DNA of 5,222 bases from Clostridia bacterium (GCA_017646185.1 JAGCNA010000303.1:1-5222), one strand, 5' to 3'. Counted from the first letter of the stretch, positions 1 through 4,875 are shown. Numbers and translations are program-made. Notes: generated from the letters alone by a model not told the origin.

Positions 1-165
1 GAAAAGCTTTGCCGCTTCTTTATCAAAATTACAGCCTGTAAGCTCAAACCATCCGAAAAGGGACGTGCCGCCCATAGGACACATTACAATTCGGTTTTTG
101 ATCTCTACGTTTCCGACCTTCCAAGGCGTAAACAGAGCCTCGTACTTTTCAGCAGTTTTGTTCAT
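1..165 (-). CDS. Old Yellow Enzyme-family NADH:flavin oxidoreductase, N-terminal 55 residues (partial)
   Basis: This is the first 55 codons of a gene that continues past the left edge. The translation begins MNKTAEKYEALFTPWKVGN and carries the hallmark N-terminus of FMN-dependent Old Yellow Enzyme-type oxidoreductases (2,4-dienoyl-CoA reductase / enoate reductase group): LFTPWKVGN at residues 11-19 followed by IKNRIVMCPMGG at 22-33, the loop that lies by the flavin at the start of the TIM barrel. Members reduce activated C=C bonds with NAD(P)H in the cytosol; the actual substrate cannot be told from this piece. The ATG at 163-165 is chosen because AAAGGA lies 9 nt upstream (175-180) and a near-consensus promoter lies just before that. 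The Fe-S and NAD-binding C-terminal regions of the larger family members would lie outside the window, so the subfamily is open. Confidence 0.88.
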   Translation of the reverse strand, partial: MNKTAEKYEALFTPWKVGNVEIKNRIVMCPMGGTSLFGWFELTGCNFDKEAAKLF

Positions 166-201
166 AAAAACAAATCCTTTCTGTTTTTAGTTTAATAATT
201 T

Positions 202-230
202 ATTATAGCATATAATCAATGTTTTGTAAA
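202..230 (-). promoter_or_regulatory. Sigma-A-type promoter for the flavin oxidoreductase gene
   Basis: Read on the minus strand, TTTACA (225-230) is followed by a 17-nt spacer and TATAAT (202-207), with TGC directly before the -10 forming an extended -10 motif. Transcription would start near 195, about 30 nt before the ATG. It lies in the 84-nt gap after the DUF554 gene, so the oxidoreductase gene can be expressed independently of the operon upstream. Confidence 0.8.
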
Positions 231-249
231 GGAAATAAAATACTTGATA

Positions 250-978
250 CTAAATAAGATCTATAGGTAAAAACGCGCAGGCAACCGCAAAAATTATTGC
301 GGGAAGCAAATTTGCAACCTTTATCTTTTTTCCGAACACCAAGTTGATGCCCACACAGAAAATAAGAATATTTCCCACCACGGAAAGATAAAGTAGCGCA
401 GTTTCTGTCATTATCGGCTTGATAAGCACCGAAAGTGCGGTTACTCCGCCCTGCAAAACCGCCACGGGAATGGCGGAAAACAAAGTTCCTTTACCCAAAG
501 AAGCCGCCATAACCATAATGATGATAAAATCCAGAATAGCCTTGGTAACCAGCACGGTGTAATCTCCGTAGAGTCCATCGTTGATAGAACCCACGATAGC
601 CATAGCACCGATACACACGGTAAAGGATGCATTTACAAAGCCTTCTATAAAGTTACCGTCCCCTGTGCTGTGAGTCTTCTTTTTGAGAAAGGCACCGAAT
701 TTTTCAAAGCCACCCTCGATATTGAGCAGTTCTCCCACCAATGCCCCAAGAGCAAGACAGCCGATGATAAGAAAATCTCCGCCGTATGTAAGCTTTCCGT
801 CGGTTACGGAAAACATTCCTTTTAACGCCCCGGCGGCGCCGATAAATATAACCGAAAGCCCGCAGGCCTTGCACAGAGTATCTCTGTGTCTTTCTCCGAT
901 AAACCTGCCGAAAAGCATACCGAAGAGTCCGCCCAAAACAATGGCGGCAACGTTTATGATAGTTCCGAGTCCGTGCAT
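250..978 (-). CDS. DUF554 family multi-pass membrane protein (YdfK/YqgA-like)
   Basis: This 242-aa protein is very hydrophobic, with six or seven likely membrane helices (about residues 5-25, 38-56, 68-84, 115-133, 142-160, 165-187, 195-215, 222-241, some possibly re-entrant). Its composition and motifs match DUF554 proteins such as Bacillus YdfK and Escherichia YqgA, whose usual length is about 230-240 aa. The most telling part is the stretch around 108-135, with GNFIEGFVNAS (108-118) and GAMAIVGSINDGL (124-136), followed by a KAILD motif (146-150) and a QGG loop (176-178). The family is annotated as a possible transporter or channel; its substrate is not established. The ATG is 26 nt downstream of the GH32 stop codon and has only a weak AGAAAG-like site, consistent with expression as the last gene of the acetyltransferase-GH32-DUF554 operon. 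The stop is TAG at 250-252. I see no hairpin terminator after it. Confidence 0.88.
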   Translation of the reverse strand: MHGLGTIINVAAIVLGGLFGMLFGRFIGERHRDTLCKACGLSVIFIGAAGALKGMFSVTDGKLTYGGDFLIIGCLALGALVGELLNIEGGFEKFGAFLKKKTHSTGDGNFIEGFVNASFTVCIGAMAIVGSINDGLYGDYTVLVTKAILDFIIIMVMAASLGKGTLFSAIPVAVLQGGVTALSVLIKPIMTETALLYLSVVGNILIFCVGINLVFGKKIKVANLLPAIIFAVACAFLPIDLI

Positions 979-1004
979 ATTTTATACGTCTTTCTATGTA
1001 AAGT

Positions 1005-2099
1005 TTATAGCAAAGCGGAGTAAACCTTTTCGCCGCCGTTTACGAACACTTCGATAATATATCCGTCTCGAAGTATCTTGATATCATCAAGCTTTCCTTG
1101 GTAAACCACCGGCTCTCTGCCGCTTCGGTGTATAATAAATCCGTTTTCCGTACGCTCCACTGCGGGGTCGCTGTCCTTCAACAGATGGCGTACCTCCTCT
1201 ACGGGAAACGCAGTTATTCTGCCGTTTGATATCTTTAATTCTCTGGGAACGGACATACAGCCGATATCTTTTTCATAAACCCCTGCGTATTCCCATCCCG
1301 GAATCCAGGTGATAAGTAAATTTCTGTTTAAATTATCGCGGAATACCTGCCCCGCATATTGATCGGGACCTTTATCCACTTCCCCGCTGTATTTGACAGT
1401 AAACTTGCCGTCTTCAAAAATTCCGTACATTACGGTAAAGTAATGATTCCCTTTGTGAGGACAAACCGATGCGGTAAGCAAGCACATGGAATCCTCCGCT
1501 TCCATAAAAGAAGGGCACTCCGTATATTTGCAGTTTTCCCAACGGCTCATTACTCCAACATAATCCCAGTTAAAAAGGTCATCGCTTTTATAAAGCAGCA
1601 GTTTTCCCGCACGGTCCTGTGGATTTCCCGAAGCCATAACGCAGTAATACTGTCCGTCGATTTTGCAGACAGCAGGGTCACGGAAATCGGGACCGCCATC
1701 GGGAGGATATGTGGCTATAACGGGATTTCCCTCGTACTTTTTAAAGTTAATTCCGTCTTCGGAAACGGCAACAGCCGCCGTGGAAACACCGGTGATCGCC
1801 GCATAAAAAAGATACAGTTTTTCGTCCTTTACTATTGCCGTGCCCGACCAGCAGCCGCCGCCGTCATATTTATCACCCGGTGTTAACGCAACGGGAAGCT
1901 CTTCCCAATTCAAAAAATCCTTGGTTCGGGCGTGACCCCAATGCATAGGCTGTTTCCAAGGGGCTTCGTAATCAGGTGCGTGCTGGTAAAAAACGTGATA
2001 ATATCCCTTAAAATAAACCAACCCGTTGGGATCGTTTATCCATCCCTTTTTAGGTCTGTAATGATATTTTAATTTTTCGGTGTAATCAATTTTGTTCAT
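1005..2099 (-). CDS. GH32 family beta-fructosidase / sucrose-6-phosphate hydrolase-like enzyme, compact form
   Basis: This 364-aa protein is a glycoside hydrolase of family 32, which cleaves beta-fructosidic bonds in sucrose, sucrose-6-phosphate or fructans with retention of configuration. The five-bladed propeller motifs are present in order: HYRPKKGWINDPNG (13-26) with nucleophile D23; HWGHA (53-57); CWSG (83-86); FRDPAV (139-144) with transition-state residue D141; ECPSF (194-198) with acid/base E194; DQYAGQ (246-251), the equivalent of the usual DFYAPQ; and VPREL (284-288). No signal peptide is visible, so it should act in the cytosol on imported, possibly phosphorylated, sugar. It is short: typical SacA/ScrB proteins have about 470-500 residues, and here the C-terminal beta-sandwich is reduced to roughly 65 residues, ending in a recognisable EVFVNGGE strand (350-357). 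No PTS or ABC sugar transporter is next to it. The start lies 19 nt after the acetyltransferase stop with a poor ribosome site, suggesting translation coupled to that gene. Confidence 0.9.
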   Translation of the reverse strand: MNKIDYTEKLKYHYRPKKGWINDPNGLVYFKGYYHVFYQHAPDYEAPWKQPMHWGHARTKDFLNWEELPVALTPGDKYDGGGCWSGTAIVKDEKLYLFYAAITGVSTAAVAVSEDGINFKKYEGNPVIATYPPDGGPDFRDPAVCKIDGQYYCVMASGNPQDRAGKLLLYKSDDLFNWDYVGVMSRWENCKYTECPSFMEAEDSMCLLTASVCPHKGNHYFTVMYGIFEDGKFTVKYSGEVDKGPDQYAGQVFRDNLNRNLLITWIPGWEYAGVYEKDIGCMSVPRELKISNGRITAFPVEEVRHLLKDSDPAVERTENGFIIHRSGREPVVYQGKLDDIKILRDGYIIEVFVNGGEKVYSALL

Positions 2100-2118
2100 A
2101 AATCATACCGTTTTTCTT

Positions 2119-2625
2119 TTATTTCAGTTCCATGGAAATATTGAAAAAGCCTTCACATTCTATCTTGCTTACAGCTTTAAATCCCAGTTTGCTCCAGAAA
2201 GGATAACCGCTTTTGTTGTTATCCTGTACGGAGAGCTTTACTGCAGTATAGCCCGAAGAAAAGCCTTGGTCAATAACAGCCTGCATAATTACAGTACCGA
2301 AAGAATTTCGCTGAAAGCTTTTATCCACCAAGAAAAGTCCGATATACAGCGTCTTTTCTTCGGGGTACCCTTCAAACAGAGATAGATATGCCGCCCCCTT
2401 ACCATCTTTTGAAAAGCCGAGGTTATGAGGTATCCCCGTCGGGAAGTTTTCGGTATATTCGATAGTTTCGATACAATCCCGCAAAGAAGCAGGTCTGCCC
2501 TCGGTGATCAAATAATAATCCTTATTGGAACAAAAAACATTTTCGTATTTTGATATATTTTCCGTTGTTACCGCTTCCACCGCAAATCCGGGTAATCGGT
2601 TACCAAGTCTTTTAAGAAAGGACAT
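2119..2625 (-). CDS. GNAT family N-acetyltransferase
   Basis: This 168-aa protein is a GCN5-related acetyltransferase, which transfers the acetyl group of acetyl-CoA to an amine; the acceptor is unknown. The acetyl-CoA binding motif A is at residues 95-120: strand IGLFLVD (95-101), then QRNSFG (105-110) in place of the usual Q-x-x-G-x-G, leading into helix TVIMQAVID. Motif B follows as LSVQDNNKSGYPFWSKLGF (131-149), with the Asn residues and the W-x-x-L-G-F ending common in the family. The start is placed at ATG 2623-2625 because AGAGGTGA (2631-2638) sits just upstream at proper spacing. A GTG three codons earlier (2632-2634) extends the frame to 171 aa but lies inside that ribosome site. It is the first gene of the operon with GH32 and DUF554; a metabolic link between the three is not evident. 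Confidence 0.87.
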   Translation of the reverse strand: MSFLKRLGNRLPGFAVEAVTTENISKYENVFCSNKDYYLITEGRPASLRDCIETIEYTENFPTGIPHNLGFSKDGKGAAYLSLFEGYPEEKTLYIGLFLVDKSFQRNSFGTVIMQAVIDQGFSSGYTAVKLSVQDNNKSGYPFWSKLGFKAVSKIECEGFFNISMELK

Positions 2626-2630
2626 TTCGC

Positions 2631-2638
2631 TCACCTCT
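2631..2638 (-). promoter_or_regulatory. Ribosome binding site that fixes the acetyltransferase start
   Basis: AGAGGTGA on the minus strand lies 5 nt before ATG 2623-2625. The upstream in-frame GTG (2632-2634) is part of this site, so it cannot be the initiation codon. Confidence 0.75.
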
Positions 2639-2663
2639 TTGGCTTGTGAATTTAACCTTGAAA

Positions 2664-2692
2664 ATTATACCATAAAACACACGCATTTTCAA
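2664..2692 (-). promoter_or_regulatory. Sigma-A-type promoter for the GNAT-GH32-DUF554 operon
   Basis: On the minus strand, TTGAAA (2687-2692) is followed by a 17-nt spacer and TATAAT (2664-2669), with TGG before the -10 giving an extended -10. The predicted start of transcription is near 2657, about 30 nt upstream of the acetyltransferase ATG. The terminator of the preceding gene ends only a few bases upstream. Confidence 0.83.
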
Positions 2693-2698
2693 CCTGAT

Positions 2699-2727
2699 AA
2701 AATAAAAACCATCCGATCGGATGGTTT
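2699..2727 (-). terminator. Rho-independent terminator after the 99-aa membrane protein gene (cassette A)
   Basis: A perfect 22-nt palindrome (2706-2727) with arms AAACCATCC / GGATGGTTT around GATC is followed on the minus strand by a T-rich run, TTATTTT. It starts 23 nt after the stop codon at 2751. The 29 nt from 2699 to 2727 match 3958-3986 at 28 positions, the only difference being in the loop. Confidence 0.85.
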
Positions 2728-2750
2728 CAGAGCGAAGACAAACTCGTTTT

Positions 2751-3050
2751 TTACTTAAAACGCTTGAAAACATATTCTTTTAAAAACAGATGTGCAATCT
2801 TTTTGTGTTTTGGATATATTTTAATTAAATACACGGTGGCCAACGGATAAATTATTGCGCTGAGTCCGGATATTGCCGATAATATATACATTAAAACACG
2901 GGCAGAAGGCTCTACTTTTTCATAAGAAATTGCAATAAATAAAAACCCCGCAGCACACAAAGCAAAAACGATAGGCACGAATATCAACGTAAATTTAACC
3001 ATTTCCACCTGATCACTGCGAATTTTTTGTTTTATAAAATCGTTTTTCAT
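2751..3050 (-). CDS. Small two-helix membrane protein of unknown function (cassette A)
   Basis: I do not recognise this 99-aa protein. It has a charged N-terminus (1-19), a hydrophobic segment at about 19-41, a short polar turn (SYEKVEPSAR, 42-51), a second hydrophobic segment at about 52-77 and a basic tail (YPKHKK and KEYVFKRFK). This predicts two membrane helices with the basic tail in the cytoplasm. GTGAGG at 3059-3064 gives a good ribosome site 8 nt before ATG 3048-3050. It is the only intact gene of its transcription unit: a promoter at 3220-3248 precedes it, and about 160 nt of leader contains the remnant of a paralogue of the 195-aa gene. Its position matches that of the 61-aa membrane protein in cassette B, which also has two helices, but I see no clear residue-level similarity between them. 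Confidence 0.75.
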   Translation of the reverse strand: MKNDFIKQKIRSDQVEMVKFTLIFVPIVFALCAAGFLFIAISYEKVEPSARVLMYILSAISGLSAIIYPLATVYLIKIYPKHKKIAHLFLKEYVFKRFK

Positions 3051-3055
3051 TACTT

Positions 3056-3148
3056 TTACCTCACTCGCATCACATCATATACGAAAGAAATTCTATTGCG
3101 ATTATTCCAACGAGGAAGAGCAGAAAAATCAAACTGCCAATCTGTTGT
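3056..3148 (-). pseudogene. Remnant of a paralogue of the 195-aa gene (cassette A)
   Basis: Positions 3074-3148 match 4665-4739 at 70 of 75 nt, with 39 identical bases in a row (3107-3145). Read in the same frame, the piece encodes the equivalent of residues 12-36 of the intact protein: TTDWQFDFSALPRW, then NNRNRISFVYD where the intact copy has DVRNRIPFVYD. Four of the five base changes alter amino acids, as expected after loss of selection. After the last matching codon the frame runs through five unrelated codons to TAA at 3056-3058. Upstream it stays open for 14 unrelated codons to an in-frame TAA at 3191-3193, with no ATG, GTG or TTG start. The rest of the gene (about residues 37-195) and the original start are missing. 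A broken gene is the simplest reading. Confidence 0.8.
3074..3148 (-). repeat. 75-nt direct repeat, copy A
   Basis: This copy lies inside the gene remnant and is in the same orientation as 4665-4739, with which it shares 70 of 75 bases. Differences are at 3088, 3102, 3103, 3106 and 3146. Similarity ends abruptly at both ends, marking the deletion or recombination breakpoints. Confidence 0.9.
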
Positions 3149-3219
3149 ACGATGATTTTCGGTTACGCGCTCTTCCTCAGCGAATCTCTTTTATTGTACG
3201 TATTTATACGCTCTGCGTT

Positions 3220-3248
3220 ATTATACATTAAAATCCACTACTTTTCAA
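3220..3248 (-). promoter_or_regulatory. Sigma-A-type promoter of cassette A
   Basis: On the minus strand, TTGAAA (3243-3248), a 17-nt spacer and TATAAT (3220-3225) form a strong promoter. Predicted transcription starts near 3213 and reads through the remnant into the 99-aa membrane protein gene, leaving a leader of about 160 nt. It lies just downstream of the terminator at 3260-3288. Confidence 0.8.
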
Positions 3249-3259
3249 CTTAAAATTAA

Positions 3260-3288
3260 AATAACCTCGGAACGAGTCCGAGGTTATT
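3260..3288 (-). terminator. Rho-independent terminator of the RRXRR-like/helical protein gene
   Basis: A 12-bp stem, AATAACCTCGGA paired with TCCGAGGTTATT, closes a 5-nt loop. On the minus strand the stem ends in TTATT followed by TTAATTTT. It begins 21 nt after the stop codon at 3310 and matches no other hairpin in the window. Confidence 0.87.
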
Positions 3289-3309
3289 AATTTGTATAAT
3301 AGTACGTGG

Positions 3310-3792
3310 TTAATCTTTATCGTCGGTTTCCGCGTCCTGATAAAGCTTTAAGTAAAAATCCAACATTTTATTTACGGTTTTTTCACGCTCAAGAGCGATA
3401 TCTCTAATAGTTTTGATCTTTTCCATCGCTACGTCAGGCAGATAATCAAGCGTGATCGCGCCGCCATCCTCTTGCTCAACATAGGATTGGGAATCTGTAA
3501 CGCACTGAACCTTAAACAAAATCTTATCGAGAGATTCGAGACTTTTTTGAAGATCAACTATTTGATCAAATACTTGATTTTTACTTATGTTTTTTGACAT
3601 TTTTTCTTCCTCCAAAATTTTATCCGGAGGACACGCAAGGCATATTTTATTTTCACCTACGAAGCGTGCCCTGCCGTTTTTAACAAGACCTTTAGCCCGT
3701 TTGGGATAGGTCGCTTCATATTCATTTCCTTGCTCATCGACAACAATCACGTTTTTTGTAATGGGTGCCGCCCCCTCTTGTTTGATTTGCAT
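3310..3792 (-). CDS. RRXRR/PLMP-like N-terminal module fused to a helical C-terminal domain; function unknown
   Basis: From ATG 3790-3792 the product has 160 residues. Residues 15-52 read VIVVDEQGNEYEATYPKRA then a KGLVKNGRARFV segment and ICLACPPD. The pattern of a hydrophobic strand, Asp-x-x-Gly, Pro-x-Arg-Ala-Lys, Lys-x-Gly-Arg-Ala and a final strand resembles the RRXRR (PLMP) domain at the start of IscB-type proteins; no HNH or RuvC motifs follow. The C-terminal part, from MSKNISKNQVFDQ (65) onward, is mostly helical, with leucine-rich stretches (79-93) and a closing REKTVNKMLDFYLKLYQD helix. From memory, such proteins recur in gut Clostridia without a known role. The frame is open back to ATG 3918, but a perfect promoter lies inside that extension, so the start must be further in. 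ATG 3792 has no good ribosome site; an ATT at 3760-3762 (giving ITKNVIVVDEQG) follows AAGAGGGGG (3771-3779) and may be the true start, for 150 residues. Existence of the gene is sure; the start is not. Confidence 0.72.
   Translation of the reverse strand: MQIKQEGAAPITKNVIVVDEQGNEYEATYPKRAKGLVKNGRARFVGENKICLACPPDKILEEEKMSKNISKNQVFDQIVDLQKSLESLDKILFKVQCVTDSQSYVEQEDGGAITLDYLPDVAMEKIKTIRDIALEREKTVNKMLDFYLKLYQDAETDDKD
3609..3613 (-). promoter_or_regulatory. Strong internal ribosome binding site before Met 3598-3600
   Basis: GGAGG on the minus strand lies exactly 8 nt before an in-frame ATG at 3598-3600. This is the best Shine-Dalgarno in the gene, better than those of the upstream start candidates. 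It could start a 96-residue product consisting of the helical domain alone. It may also be chance, since it encodes Leu-Glu-Glu. Confidence 0.45.
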
Positions 3793-3840
3793 TTGCGAAT
3801 AACGTTTTTTATAATGGGTGTCTTCCCCTTCCGCAAGAAT

Positions 3841-3869
3841 ATTATATATCAAATATATAGAGATGTCAA
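3841..3869 (-). promoter_or_regulatory. Perfect-consensus sigma-A promoter of the RRXRR-like gene
   Basis: On the minus strand, TTGACA (3864-3869), a 17-nt spacer and TATAAT (3841-3846) match the housekeeping consensus at every position. Transcription would start near 3834. This places the ATG at 3916-3918, and the reading-frame extension that begins there, upstream of the transcript. Confidence 0.85.
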
Positions 3870-3957
3870 TATGCCGTTTAAGCGTAAAAAAAGACTGGTT
3901 TGTGTCCTTCGGGATCATACCCCGCTTGCCTAAAGTAAAACATACATCAAAATAAGC

Positions 3958-3987
3958 AAAATAAAAACCATCCGATTGGATGGTTTT
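3958..3987 (-). terminator. Rho-independent terminator after the 61-aa membrane protein gene (cassette B)
   Basis: A 10-bp stem, AAAACCATCC (3964-3973) with GGATGGTTTT (3978-3987), closes the loop GATT and is followed on the minus strand by TATTTT. It begins 15 nt after the stop at 4003. It is nearly identical to the terminator of cassette A (28 of 29 nt). Confidence 0.86.
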
Positions 3988-4002
3988 GTGAAAACTTATG
4001 TA

Positions 4003-4188
4003 TTATTTCTTTTTTCGCTTCTTTTCCACAAACAAAGCGACAATCAGCGCAATTAACAATACAAATCCGGTGATCGACATAGTGTAAAACAACCAATCGG
4101 GAAAAAGCCGAGGCCATAGTTCGTACGCCAGTCCTAACGCAACTGCAGCACTGCAAAACACAAAAGCTATAAAATTCAAATGTCTCAT
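4003..4188 (-). CDS. Small two-helix membrane protein of unknown function (cassette B)
   Basis: This 61-aa protein is not one I recognise. It has a hydrophobic segment at about 5-24, a polar turn with aromatic residues (YELWPRLFPDW, 22-32), a second hydrophobic segment at about 33-54 and a strongly basic end, EKKRKKK. Two membrane helices with both ends in the cytoplasm are the likely topology. Its ATG (4186-4188) overlaps the stop of the 195-aa gene in an ATGA junction (4185-4188), so the two are almost certainly translated together and may act together. AAAG bases just before the ATG offer a weak ribosome site. A terminator follows 15 nt after its TAA. The overlapping frame at 3947-4156 on the same strand is discarded because it conflicts with this coupled gene and runs through the terminator. 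Confidence 0.78.
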   Translation of the reverse strand: MRHLNFIAFVFCSAAVALGLAYELWPRLFPDWLFYTMSITGFVLLIALIVALFVEKKRKKK

Positions 4189-4772
4189 TTCTTTATCACT
4201 TTTTTAGGCAAGGAGTTCAGCTCGCTGAAATCATACCATTTCAAGGTGTGTAAATCTATCTTTTGCTTTGAAAGTGCGTTAAGACATTCATCATTTTCTT
4301 TTTGTTTTTCGTCCGCTTCAATTCCGAAAAGATGATCGTTTAATTCAACGACTTTATACGAAGGATTACGGTTATCCGAATCATAGCGCGCAAACTTTTG
4401 GCGTACTATATCAAGAATAAGTATAGCGCCGCGCATGCTTTCTTTTGCTTTATCATAAAAAACAATCTGTAAAAAAACAATGTTTTCGTTTTTGCTTGCG
4501 GAAAAATTATCGCAAAAGCACATGTTATCGGCAACATTCAAAAGCAATTCGGGATGTTCTTTATTTGTAAGTATTGCCAAAAAGCCTTGATACCATCCCA
4601 TTCTTGCCTCAGCTATTGAATAGATACAGCATAATGTATCACTTTTGGGCAAGTGATGAAACTTATCATATACGAAAGGAATTCTATTGCGAACATCCCA
4701 ACGAGGAAGAGCAGAAAAATCAAACTGCCAATCTGTCGTTTTGTTAAGCTCTGTATTTACCGCGTCTGCCAT
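4185..4772 (-). CDS. Uncharacterised 195-aa cytosolic protein (cassette B)
   Basis: I do not recognise this protein. It has no signal peptide or membrane segment and reads as a mixed alpha/beta soluble domain. Visible features are an aromatic, charged N-terminal region (TDWQFDFSALPRWDVRNR, 13-30), a central part with hydrophobic strands (LCCIYSIA 47-54, GFLAILTN 63-70, ENIVFLQIVFYD 96-107, GAILILDIV 115-123), cysteines at 48, 49, 85, 87 and 163, a Lys/Glu-rich turn (154-161) and a C-terminal LKWYDFSELNSLP (177-189). AAAGGAG (4780-4786) lies 7 nt before ATG 4770-4772, so the start is secure. It is the first gene of a two-gene unit with the small membrane protein. Single-domain proteins of this size next to paralogue remnants are often immunity-type proteins, but no toxin gene is in view and that idea is only inference. 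Residues 12-36 have a decayed copy at 3074-3148. Confidence 0.8.
   Translation of the reverse strand: MADAVNTELNKTTDWQFDFSALPRWDVRNRIPFVYDKFHHLPKSDTLCCIYSIAEARMGWYQGFLAILTNKEHPELLLNVADNMCFCDNFSASKNENIVFLQIVFYDKAKESMRGAILILDIVRQKFARYDSDNRNPSYKVVELNDHLFGIEADEKQKENDECLNALSKQKIDLHTLKWYDFSELNSLPKKVIKK
4665..4739 (-). repeat. 75-nt direct repeat, copy B (within the intact 195-aa gene)
   Basis: This stretch encodes residues 12-36 of the 195-aa protein and matches 3074-3148 at 70 of 75 bases in the same orientation, 1591 bases apart. It is the intact parent or sister copy. Confidence 0.9.
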
Positions 4773-4798
4773 ATCTGTTCTCCTTTGCTGTTTTTGTT

Positions 4799-4828
4799 AT
4801 TATAACATATAAACATAACGCCCGTCAA
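4799..4828 (-). promoter_or_regulatory. Sigma-A-type promoter of cassette B
   Basis: On the minus strand, TTGACG (4823-4828), an 18-nt spacer and TATAAT (4799-4804) are preceded by TGT, giving an extended -10. Transcription would begin near 4792, about 20 nt before the ATG of the 195-aa gene. Confidence 0.78.
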
Positions 4829-4861
4829 CAATCAATCATTTTATTTATGCTCATAAAATCG

Positions 4862-4875
4862 GTGCATTGCTGCAC
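4862..4875. promoter_or_regulatory. Short inverted repeat abutting the CapA promoter, possible operator
   Basis: GTGCA and TGCAC form 5-bp arms around TTGC, and the right arm ends at the base before the -35 box at 4876. It sits between the two divergent promoters. The arms are short, so this could be chance. Confidence 0.25.

Noticed and set aside
683..1057. Open frame of 124 codons on the plus strand
   Set aside because: It lies antisense to the DUF554 and GH32 genes, both clear family members, and has a Pro/Ser-rich, low-complexity translation with no ribosome site.
1359..1886. Open frame of 175 codons on the plus strand
   Set aside because: It is fully antisense to the catalytic part of the GH32 gene and its translation resembles no family I know.
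2092..2385. Open frame of 97 codons on the plus strand
   Set aside because: It is antisense to the GNAT acetyltransferase gene, which has clear motifs, a promoter and a ribosome site.
3295..3300. TATAAT on the plus strand
   Set aside because: No -35 box stands at a proper distance and no plus-strand gene follows; it is part of an AT-rich stretch after the terminator.
3051..3309. Possible mobile element or attachment site around the duplicated piece
   Set aside because: No transposase, integrase, terminal inverted repeats or target-site duplication are visible; the repeat is simply a piece of coding sequence.
3793..3918. N-terminal extension of the RRXRR-like protein back to ATG 3918
   Set aside because: A perfect TTGACA-N17-TATAAT promoter sits inside it at 3841-3869, so it would lie upstream of the transcript.
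3947..4156. Open frame of 69 codons on the minus strand, Cys-rich start
   Set aside because: It overlaps the 61-aa membrane protein in another frame and reads through the terminator hairpin at 3958-3987.
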